DNA from: Plazaster borealis
Lineage: Eukaryota; Echinodermata; Asteroidea; Forcipulatida; Labidiasteridae
Assembly: GCA_021014325.1 (NCBI GenBank)
Contig: CM037470.1
Coordinates: forward strand, 8,659,147-8,723,146
DNA length: 64,000 bases
Reading direction: 5' to 3'
Made by a program: the position numbers and the translations under genes. Under the pieces are notes generated by a model. It ran no database searches, was not told the DNA's origin, and saw only the letters and a list, made by a program, of their open reading frames with translations. The stretch's first letter is position 1. Every line of letters begins with the position of its first letter. This document shows, in pieces, positions 12,501 to 24,500 of the stretch.

Positions 12501-15500
12501 TTTTAGGTTGTTATTATCCGGACGCAAAAACAACCTTTATCCAACGTCGTACTTCCGTCAAAAACATTACCTTGATACAACGTTAGCAGACTGATGTTGG
12601 ATCAACATTGATTTTTGGTTGTTATTATCCCGACGCAAAAACAACCTTTATCCAATGTTGTACATACTTCAAAAACATTACGTTGATACAACGTTAGCTG
12701 ACTGATGTTGGATCAACATTGTTTTTTGGTTGTTATTATCCCGATGCAAAAACAACCTTTATCCAACGTTGTACTTACATCAAAAACATTACCTTGATAC
12801 AACTTTGGCAGACTGATGTTGGATCAACATTGATTTTTGGTTGTTATTATCGCGACGCAAAAACAACCTTTATCCAACGTTGTACATACGTCAAAAACAT
12901 TACGTTGATACAACGTTAGCTGACTGATGTTGGATCAACATTGATTTTTGGTTGTTATTATCCCGACGCAAAAACAACCTTTATCCAACGTTGTACTTAC
13001 GTCAAAAACATTACGTTGATACAACGTTAGCAGACTGATAATGGAGCAACATTGATTTTTGGTTGTTATTATCCCGACGCAAAAACAACCTTCATCCAAC
13101 GTTTATACAACGTCAAAGAACAACTTAAAATCAACGTCGCAAATGTGACGTTGAAACAACGTTGATTTATGGTATTTCAATCAACGTTGCGACGCCAAAT
13201 CGACGAACATCCAACGTTGAAATAACGTTGTGTGCCCACTGGGTTTGCTAGTTCACAGAGCCAGTTTTTATATCATATGTTAATACAGTCGACTACGAGG
13301 TTAATACGACAGTTAATTTGAGGTCCACCGGACTGGGTTGTTTTCTTTGTATTATCTGAACCTGGGTTACCAGCGGAATGTTTCTGGTGTTTGGATCAGA
13401 CGGAACTGCATGGCCGGTCCGATCCAATAAATAGTCTGACAGCAAGAATGTAATTTCACAACCTTGACGAAGTTAAGCTTTTGTAACACAACAATATTCT
13501 CGCTACAAAAGTATGAAAAACAATGAATTTGTCATCACGGGGTCGCAAAAATACCTCGTATTATCTGTGTTTTCAGTACGACAGTGCTCGTATCTTCTGT
13601 TTTTTAAGATATAGAAACACACATGAGACAGTTCGGGACCGATGAAAAACCTTGTATAAACAGGAGTCTCGTATTCCCATGCTCGTATTAACGAGAGTCG
13701 ACTGTACACCCTCACGTGACCAATCATAGTGCAGAATCTCTCTGAGGTATTTATTTATTAAAATTAAAACCTAAAGTTAAAGTAAACTTTTAAAAAATAC
13801 CAATGCAGCTACTGTTAAACAGTGAAGCTTTTCCATTTTTTAGACAGATCACAATTTCTTTCCTTGGTGATTATATACAGGTGAATGACATCCGAGAGGC
13901 CAGGATTGAGTCTCTGTTAGAAGAGATAGGTGATACAATGCTGTGTGATCTACCTAGTGATACACCATGGAATGTAGAGCAGTTCACCACTAAAACACAG
14001 GTAATTATACAAAGCACATTACTTTAATCATTGAGAACATTTCACTTCTTCATACAAAATTGTTTTCATTAAGTTGAAGATAGCTGAAAAGCTAGAAGTA
14101 ATTGAATGAAGACAACTTGTCTTCCGATGTTCATTTACTTTATGACTTGTTATTCGCCCTTTGCACGGTCAGCCATTTGCCTCGACTTGGGACAGCAGTG
14201 AATAGAAGCATTGAATAACTGTGTATTGTCATGGTAATGTAATGAAACTTTCATCCAAACAGATGCATAAATACAATACAAATGAAGCATGAAGTCGAGG
14301 CGGATCTGTGGAAAGAGCGAATAACTTGTTGAAGATAGCAACAAGAGAAATAATTAGGTGTTCGGGCATACAGCCCGGAACACCTCTTGTTTTTGTTCGT
14401 TTTTTTTTCTTCGTTTTTTTCTTAATACTTCTTCTTCTTCTTCTTCTCAGCGTCCCTTGTCCGCTAACAAAAGCACCCTTTCCAAGCTCATATGAACTTG
14501 AAACTTCACATATACCGTAGTTAGATATACATTAGGAGATGAAACCGCTTTAGTTACGTCATGATGACGTCATCAGGTGTCAAATTACAAGCCATTTAAT
14601 GTAAAAAAGTGACCATATGCGAATGCCTGTATGTCCCCGAATATTACAGCTACAGTATTTATATTTAAGCATATGATAGATCAAGACACGGGCAACATTT
14701 GAAAAGTTAACGTCAAATTCACATGACCTTTACTTCCGGTCGTAACGAAAGGTCAAAGTTTGCATTGGTGTAATTCTTCAAAAAAACACTTTCCCGGCAA
14801 AAACATTAACTTTTGTTTATCAGATCAACTTCAAATTTACACCATGTAAGGAACCTGATAAAACCTCAATCAAGTAGTTGTGACGTCATGATGACGTCAT
14901 CAAGTGTTGAAGTACAGTAAATCGAAGTTTAATCATTTAAAAATTCTTAACGCAAGAAGTACATAAGCTATTATAACAATCTATACATCATCGGAGAGGT
15001 CTTGACAAATGTAGCAAATACTACACAGAGTCTTATACCGTTTGACTTTGTCTTCCTGTTCAAACCGGAAGTTGAAAACTTCACAATTCAAACTTTAAGG
15101 AATACTCGTACTTTTTACATACACATTACTCACAATTTTTAAATCATATTGTAGATTTTTAAGCCTTCTCAAACTTTTCCACAGAAATGTTACCTTTTTG
15201 ACCTTCACTTATGGTTGAAATCGGGTATACATTGACCCGCTGTCAAACCGCGGGAATAAACTGCATTGAAAACACACACAATACGCGATCTAAACCAGTT
15301 AGACGGTGAGCGGCTGCTTGCTCCATTGAAGCAACCGCAAGGTTCAAAGTCCTTCAAACATGCTTGTAGTCTAGTCTCTTTTCAAGGTTCGCGCAACCTG
15401 ATTTTGACATTACGCTTTGTTAGTCTCTAAAACAGCCGTCCGTGCAAACCTCGCTAACAATCAAATGTCAGATTTTTGAAAAATTCATAATTCAAGAACT

Positions 15501-18500
15501 ACACAACCGATTTTCAAACTTTTTTTCAGTTATAAAATCCTTGGGCATTGGAGATAAGCCTTGGGTAACCGTGACCCCATGTTGACCTTTACTTCCGGGA
15601 CAACCGGAAGTGAGACCATATCTCAAGAACTACACAACCGATTTCAAACTTTTTTTTCAGTTATAGACTCCTTGGGCATTGGAGATTAGCCTTGGGTAAC
15701 CGTGACCCCAAGTTGACCTTTACTTCCGGGTCAACCGGAACAGGGACCATATCTCAAGAACTACACACCGATTTTCAAACTGTTTTCAGTTATAGACTCC
15801 TTATGGGCATTGGAGATTAGCTTTGGGTAACCGTGACCCCATGTTGACCTTTACTTCCGGGAAACCGGAAGTGACACCATATCTCAAGAACTACTCAGCC
15901 GATTTTCAAACTGTTTTCAGGTATAGACTCCTTGGGCATTGGAGATTAGCCTCGGGTAACCGTGACCCCATGTTGACCTTTACTTCCGGGTCAACCGGAA
16001 GTGACACCATATCTCAAGAACTACTCAACCGATTTTCAAACTATTTTCAGTTATAGACTCATTGGGCATTGGAGATTAGCCTTGGGTACCGTGACCCCAT
16101 GTTGACCTTTACTTCCGGGTCAACCGGAAGTGACACTATATCTCAAGAACTACACAACCGATTTTTAAACTTTGTTCAGTTATAAAATCCTTGGGTATTG
16201 AGTTTTTACAACTTCACAAGCGCTACACAGAGTGTAGCCCCATTTGAACTGGACTTCCGGTTCAAACCGAAAGATGAAATTTGACATTTATTTTTTAAAA
16301 TTTTTTTTTTAATACTTATTCTTCTTTTTCTCCCCGTCGCTTTTCCACTAACAAAAGTACACTTCACAAGCACATATAAGGCCTAAAAAAAAAAAAAAAT
16401 TATTGCCCTTTTGGCTAAAAAATCGGGAGGGTCGGTCGGTCGCTTTTTTTTTTTTTTTTTTTTTTTTTAAGAATACGTCAGAGGAGGAAAAAACACTGTA
16501 GATATGCACACAACTTTATGTTTTCAACCATTTAAATGTTCTCAAAGTAGTATACATTCATATGGTGAATACAAAACAAAAACAAAACCTTTAAAAACTT
16601 GATGTATGAATAAATAAAATAATAATATAAATATAAAGTTGTTTCTCAACATCAGGCCTGTGAGTAAACCATTAAAAAAAAAAAAAAAAAAATACATCCA
16701 TGTAACAATGATGGGAGTTGAGCTCCGCCACGCCGAAACTCTTGATAGATGCCGCTCTAAACACTAATGTTCAATCGGAAAAGAAATTGACGCGTGCGAT
16801 GAAAACTGCCACGCAAGGAAAAGGTTAAAAAAAAATTTAAAAAAACAAAAACAAAAACGGACTAAGACGGAAAGAAATCTTACATTATTCTGTAAAATAA
16901 TAATTTTTGTTCAGCCAGGGTATCCATCACGCACTTGTGTTGCCCCATGGAGGAATGGTTGCACCGACATCTTGATTGATGTTCGAAAACATAACGCATT
17001 CAATACCACGCAGAGCCGTGCTTAAAAGTGCGTGTACATAGATATACATGTACATGTACATGCAATGCCAACGATCATACAGCGCCCTCTATTGGCAAGG
17101 AGTTGCAACACAAGTGCGTGATGGATACCCGCCCTTTCACGTTGCGCACTGCATGGCAGCATGGAGCAAGGACATAGGATTTACGGAGATTTCACAGGCC
17201 TGCAACATAAAACAATATAATTTTGCAAAAGAAACATAAAAACATCGAGGTTTCTATCTTAAATGTCGTTTACTGGGAATCAAAGTATAAAATACTTCAA
17301 ACAAAATCAAAATATCGCCATTTAAAAAAAAAAAAACGTGGATTTCAGATTTTTTGGGTCGGTCGGAAAAGGGCAATAAAAACTTCTTTTTTTTTAGGCC
17401 TAAACTTGAAACTTCACAAACTTCACATATAGGTTTTCGGGATGGTGACGTCATCGATGATGTTATTACATTAAATCAATGTTTAATATTTAGAAAAATC
17501 ATATCTGGAGAACCATAATTGCTAAACACAAGATCTTTGGACCGTGTGAAGGACCCTTGAGTATTTTTAAAATCTTACACAAAGTTCGACCCCCTGTGAT
17601 ATTACTTCCATTTAATTGTTTTTAATTTATGTTTTGTTTTTCATTTTGTTTATAAAACACTAAATAGTACTGAGTATACAGTAATTCAAACAGATCGGGA
17701 AAGGGTTAAAACCAAATTATAAAAACAAACCGAACACCGTTTGTTTGTAATTTACAAACAAGATAAGTCTAGTTCTCATTCATTTTTGTTCATAATTTGA
17801 AGTTAGTCATGATAGTGGCTTGTTGAGGCCGAGCGGTTAAGAGCACTGGACTCTGGTGTTTCTGATCATAGCAGAGTGTGGGTTCGACTCCTGGTCGTGG
17901 CATTGTGTCTTTGAACAAGAAAATTTACCATAATTGCTTTGTCCATCGCATAGGACATTAAGCCGTAGGTCCTGTGTAATATGATTGGTAGTGCACTTAA
18001 AAGAACCTAAAGAACACTAATCATGGAAGAGCATGGGTTTTACCCCGGTGTTTCTGGTTCACATAATTATTGATACTATAATATTGACCCATTTCATGAT
18101 GCGCAGCGCACTTAAAGGCAACTATCCTGTCCACCATTTTGGGAGTCAAAATGTATGCAACGGATCGGATATCCAAAATGGCGGGAAAGGTAGACACGCA
18201 TTGTGCAGAAAAGGTAGACGGTGCAGTGGTGCATTCCGCATCATGCAAGGGGTCAATAGTTCTTAAAAACATGTAACACGAACCTCACACTTCAGGGCTT
18301 GGATTTACATTGCATGGCAGGCCTGAGGTCTGTGATTATTGGGTCGGGCCAGTACGGTGGTCTTGTGTATTTCTGTTGACTTTGAGTCCGATAAATGTCT
18401 TCCAATTCTATTGAGTATCGAAGTATACTTACCCATAAGAATGAGATCAATCTTCTCCAGTGTTTGTTCCAATAAAAACAGTTTATTTGTTAAACTGTGT

Positions 18501-21500
18501 AGACATTTTGTTCCTCATTTGTTAACTCTGGTCCAGTAAAGGTTTGAGCTGCAAGCCCTATGGTCTTGTGTTTCCCCTAAAGTCGAGCCCTGCCCTTAGT
18601 TGTTAGCAATGTTGTGTGCATTGTATGCAAAATCTGGAATTGCCTTAAGACCTATTTTAAGAAAGGTCAGTATTTCAGTTTTAGGCTACTTTTAAATTTT
18701 GTCATTTGTTGGATATCTAGTACTACTCGTGGCATGAACAGTATTGTCTAATGTTTTGAAGAAAGAGGTGTGTTGTTTTTCTAACTTCCTTGTTTCTTAC
18801 ATAATAAATAATCACATTAAGCCAGCTGACAGATGCCAGGAGAATTTTTGTCACGTTGACAATGATCCGAGGTGGTTGAATACTGGCTAAACTCATGATG
18901 CAGATAATACTAAATGGAATATAACCAATTATTAGAATTGAAGTAATGATGAAGACTGTCGTGAAGGATCGTCTGTTAGGTGTCGATGGTTCCGCTGCTA
19001 TGGGATTGTGTTGTGCTGCAATGCGGACAGCATGTTTGCTCGCTATTTTAAGAATTTTAATGTACATAGTTATAATGGTCAAAAACATAAGAACTCCACT
19101 AATAAAAGTCAAAATATATGTAGTTAAATTGTTTTCGCCAATCAGACATATTTGGAGGATTTGATTGAATTTAGTATGGTTGAGTTCCAGTAGCAAACAG
19201 CTTAATGCATAAAGACTAGTCAGTGCTGCTATACTGCATGTGATGACTTTGGCTCTCCATCCTGTCACCCAAGAAACATATTTGAATGGATGTACTACAG
19301 CCATGTAACGATCAATTGTTACCAGAAGAGCTGACATCATGTTTATAAGTAAACCTTGTCTGATAACCAATGCTTGGACGTAACAAAATGCTCCAAATGG
19401 CCAGGTTCCACCAGCAATAGAGACACCTATCATTGGTAGGTAGTAAAAGACTCCCAAGTTAAAGTCACCAATGGTCATACATGTTAAGAACACCTTGGTA
19501 GACTCCTTGATGCCCTTGACTGTAGGAAGTACTATAATACATACAGCATTTAGAACCAATACAAGTAATGTTGTAATTGTCCAAATACTGGCATAGATTA
19601 CGTTCAACACTATATCCACTGCACTTTCTGTGTTGTTCATCGTGAGTAGGGTAAGACACACTCTATGCTGCACTTCCAATCCTGATTTTCCAAATCAGTT
19701 GTGTTGCCTTGCCTCAGGACTTTATAAATTATAAATCAAGTTGTAGTCCAATGTCAAGTCACACCAATGCCTCTTCACTAAAATGATTGCTTTTAGAATG
19801 AGAGGTAAAGCTTGATCAATGTAGTCAAATTGTCTCTGCTACAATCACAATCTGATTTGTGTTGAATCCAGTTATCAATTATCATGGGATCTGTCGCAAC
19901 ATGGCATCCAAGTGAATAAACTAAGTCTAAAATTCAACTGTTAAGTAGAAAGGTATGATTCAACACGAGGGTTTATATCCATCAAAGGTTAATAATTAAC
20001 TTGCAGTGTTTCCTTGAGCAGTGAGTCTGCTTTTGTTGTAGTTGCAACAGACGTGTCGTGGCCGAGCAGATAAGAACACTGGGCTCAAGCTCTGGTGTGT
20101 TTGATCAGTAGAGTGTGGATTTGAGTTCCTGGTCGTGACACTTGTGTCCTTATAAGCAAGACACTTAACCATTATTGCTTCATCCTTCGGATAGGATTTA
20201 AACCCGTAGGTCCTGTGTGTTGTGTAATGCACGTAAAAGAACCCAGTGCACTCATCGTAAAGAGAAGGGGTTTGCCCCTGTGTTTCTGGTTTGTTCGGCT
20301 GCATATTGCACCACAGCACCTTGTAAACCATTACATGGTGCTATGTAAAGGAATAGGTCTCATACTTTATAACGTAGCTCCACATACCTTGCAAAATAAA
20401 TACTGTAGCGCTTAGAAACGTAGTATTAAGCACGGTATAAATGTAAAGTATTAACAGAATGGCTTTGTACAAATTTGTGATGTCTTGGAGTTGGATTATA
20501 TATATATTTTTTTTAATCTTGTCTCCTCATAACGCATTGTGGAAATGCCTCTGTACATATAGACAAACCCATTAAGCTTTGCTTAATGGTCTTGTCAATG
20601 TTAATTACTTAGCACCAGATAAATGTCTAGTCCACCATTCCCTGCTCTGTCTTATCAGCATTAATAATTTGAAATGTAAACATGTCGTCAATCAATGACA
20701 ATCAATGTCAAAGTTATTATCTTGTAATGCAATTAGTCAAGTTAATTAGTTTCCTTTTAGGTTCCCTCCTACCCATACCATGGACTGGTTTTAATCTGTA
20801 AAAAGGATTATCAATCATTGTGACAAAGCAACCTTCTAATAGCTTTTTCACACACTTTTTATGAGCTTCAAGAGGACTGTTAATGTTGAAAAGTTGTAAT
20901 AGTTATTACACCCAAATGACTGTCAAGTCATTGTGTATAATGTTGGCTGTGGGAATGTGTTTTGTGGTTGTTTTCCCGAAGACTAATATTTTTACCCCTA
21001 AGCCCAATAGGCTGAAGGGGTATTGTCATTACCTACATCGTCAGTCTGTCCTGCTGGATGTCCAGGCGTCTGGATGTCCGGCTGGGCACTTTCGTTTCTG
21101 GACCATAACTCCAGTTACAAGTGACAGATGGACTTGTAACTTTAGTTGGGGGTTGCCCTTGGGAAAAGGAAGGTTGGAATTGTTTTGGGGCTGAAAAAGT
21201 CAAAGTTCAAGGTTGTGGTGGTGAGTTATAGCTAAATGGTTTTCGATCTGCAATTCCAGAAAGAATTGACATTTGGATTTGTAACTTGCCACTTTGTGCA
21301 CTTACTTTGAACTATTAAGTAGAGCATTTGGTCAATTGAAAAGCTATTGGTGGAACAACCAATTAGGAGTAATCTATTATTTATGAATAATTTCAAGACT
21401 TGTTTGTTTATGGAACAGCTAGGAGCCAAATTACCTTATTTACAAACATATGAATCATTGAAAGAAAGCAGTATTAAAAAAAACAACATAACATTGCACT

Positions 21501-24500
21501 GAAACTAGTTCCAACTTTTTAAGGTTTCTTATTATTAAATGATAGCGGAGATAAAAGAAGAGTTTTACCAAAAGAGACTGGCTCAACTTTTCACTCAAAT
21601 AATAAATTCAATAATACGGAGCCAACAAATTGACATGACCATGCCATGCCAATGGTCTCTCAGGTTGTATATGAGCCACAAGGCCAGATAATGAGTGTTA
21701 TATTGTGTTAATGTGATGATGTTTATAATGTCAAGTTTTATTATGGTTTGCCTCAGTATACTGTGAATGTAAATGGGGTTTCATTTGTCTCCATAGCTAC
21801 ATGTATGGTTCCAATCAAGTGCAAATTTGTTCATATGCTATGCACACGTGAACTGCAGTCTCTTTAATTTAATTCTAGAAACAATGTGAAGATGAGACAA
21901 AGGTTCTAGATAAGTTGAGCAGTAAGATTGAGGATGCAGTCCTTGACCTGGTTGGTCTATTTGTTGAGAAAGCTCATAAAGTGACTGGTTACCAACGACC
22001 TGGAGAGGGTGGCACACATCACCAGCCAGACTTAGAAGGTGAGATTAAAATCAGCTTGCTCACAGGCCTAAACTAGCTGTGCCATTGGGTTACATTCTGT
22101 TGTTTTTCCTCTGAGTTGATGATGGGATAACATCAATAATCCATTTGTGTGTTAGGTTTGAATAATGTCTGGTACAATGACTTGCTTGATCACAAGTTCC
22201 CGCTTAAATTTGAATTCCTCAGACTATCGAGACAGTTGCTATGTCACATGATTCGGGGCAAGCTTTTGCGTAGTTAGGTAAGAGATTGCGAACACCCTTA
22301 CACAATTTTGACTGAATGTGTATGGCGCAATGGTACCAGGGTTTGCTTATCTGGAGGTTGCTTTGCAAAAGCTTGCCACGAACCATTTGACATAGCAACT
22401 CAAGGAAATTCAAATTTAAGCGGTAACTTGTGACTATAAGTGGTGATGATGGTCAGGTGAATTGGATGAATACATGATGCAGCCAGCTTGATCAACTAAA
22501 CTAAAGATGTTGAAACTATATAGCCCATCCAGAACTTCCCTGTTCAGGAATAAATTTATTTGAACCCACTTTGTACAGTCAGGCAAATGTATTAGGCATG
22601 TACATGTACATGTAACTTCCCATCTAATCAGCTGATGTCTTCTTTTTCCTTTTCTATTTTTTGTGACGGAAAACTGAAAAAAAAGGACAAATATTTATGA
22701 CCACGGCTGTTGACTTCTTTTGAATTATTATCAAGCTGCACATAAGACTTTTTCTGAAGGAAATTGTAGAAAATGCCATTTTAAGGAAGCTTGTTTGAAA
22801 CCAGAAGTAAATGGGAAAGACTAGTTGGAACCATTTGTTAAAGTGAACTATATAGGTGCAGGAACAACTTATCCTATCTTTGTACATCTTTTTTTACTTA
22901 GAAAAAATTAAAACAAAAACATAATTAGTACAGCCAAAGTAGGAATTAGGTTTGATATTTTGACAACAAAGTGAAGTGGTAGTTAAACTGAACATAGATT
23001 TAGGGCTTACAATGTATGAATAATACACAAATGAATCGGGGTCATAACTCACAGCCTCTTTACAGTTCCTCATTTTGCTTTGATTGATGCACTTATTTTT
23101 GTAATTCTGTGTATCTTACTAAACACACAATAGAGTCTGAGCATCAGAAGGAGACTGATGATGAACACAAAGAGTCTGAGTTCAGTCTAGCTAGTACTGA
23201 GAGCTTAGAGGAAGAAGTTCAGCTACAAGAAGAATGTCAAGAACTCATCATGCATTTCAGTCAACGCTTACTGGAAGCAATACTAAAAGCAACCAGACAA
23301 TCTCTGGATAACATTAAGCGTAGAGTCTTCTTCTCTACGTAAGTCTTCTATAGTTCTTTTTTTTCTTTTTCTCTTTTACCCTTGTTCAGCTGTTTATTCT
23401 GTCAATGGAATGGTATAAAAATGATATGACAGGCCCTAGTGTACAAACAGTTAGCAGCAACCATTTTTCAAGTCAAAAAACACAAAATGAATAAGGTTGC
23501 AATGTTAGATTTTCACAAGTAACTCTGAAATGTACACTTATTGAGTGCAGTTGTGTTTTTGCACAGGCAATCAAATACTTGCAACTTAATTAAATCCAGT
23601 TAACTGTTTTTTCTATAAAGGTTTATCTTATAATGGTACACTAATAATGTTTGGAATGTATGTGATAGTTTTGAATAAGTGTTTAGATTGAAATGAGTGA
23701 TCTCACTGTGATTTGCTTTTAGTCCCATTGGTGGAGGTCGGCTCAGTTACGGAAGTGGGTCCAAACGTGCAGGAAAAAGACCACCATTCTTTCAAGTCGA
23801 TGTTGCCCTTGAAATTCCTAATGTGGTATGTATAGTAAAACCTGCAAGGAACATTGATATTAATAATTCTACTGGAATTCATGCATGAAGTTCGATTGTA
23901 TCTATTTTTTTTTTTTTTTTTTTTTTTGTAGATTCAATGTAATTTTGCCTTTAGCAACCGAATTGAATGTTTTTAATAAACCATAAATAATTTTGTAACA
24001 GGGTTTTTTGTCTTCAACACTACGCATTTGTGTGTACACACTGCCACCATGCACTTAATGGAGATTGTTATTGCTACATAATACAAATTATGTAAAATAT
24101 TAAACACATTTGGGGGGTTTTAAGATATAAAAAAAAACTTTTTTGTTGTATTTTATTTCTGTATTTTATATGCATTTACTCTCCATATTGTTGAAAAAAT
24201 TTACCCAGTTCTGATGTAACTTTTTATTAAACAAAATAGTGCAAATTGACCTGCATGTTTGTCAGTGTCTTTTTAGGTATATCATTTTATATCACATTAT
24301 AGTGTATCATACATATACATATATTTTTGACTTTCTGTCTTGTAGGTGATCAAGCCTAGTTTAGATGACATACAACAAGCATTGAATAAAGCTACGGCAT
24401 GTGTTTTAGAAGTCAGTCGTGGTGTAGCCCAATGGGGACAGAAGCGTTTCCAGGTTGTGGAGTCTCTACCAGCAGGTCATTTCCAGCCATCCCATATCGA

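Larger units (their letters stand above)
10018..13236. mobile_element. Composite ACGTTG satellite bounded by inverted CCCAGYGGGCA ends
   Basis: The left boundary reads CCCAGCGGGCA then an ACGTTGAAATAACG run. The right boundary is the reverse complement of CCCAGTGGGCACACAACG, so the whole 3.2-kb block has inverted ends like a DNA transposon. Its interior is built from ACGTTG/CAACGT-rich tandem repeats in two blocks (10020-10540 and about 11700-13130) around about 1.1 kb of non-repetitive sequence. No transposase frame was recognised. Confidence 0.7.

Noticed and set aside
11726..12919. Open frames of 60-100 codons through 11726-12919
   Set aside because: They are translations of the 111-bp satellite, whose period is a multiple of three; all share one repeated peptide pattern and none has gene context.
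14357..14400. Helitron 3' end reading of the hairpin
   Set aside because: A Helitron hairpin should lie about 10 bp before a terminal CTRR; here CTAA overlaps the stem edge and no 5' TC end was found.
15823..16056. 77-codon frame with repeated [12 protein letters not shown]
   Set aside because: It is a product of the 130-bp tandem array.
19641..19679. 13-residue N-terminal extension of the GPCR
   Set aside because: It would need a TTG start; the first ATG at 19640 is followed immediately by a glycosylation sequon and TM1.
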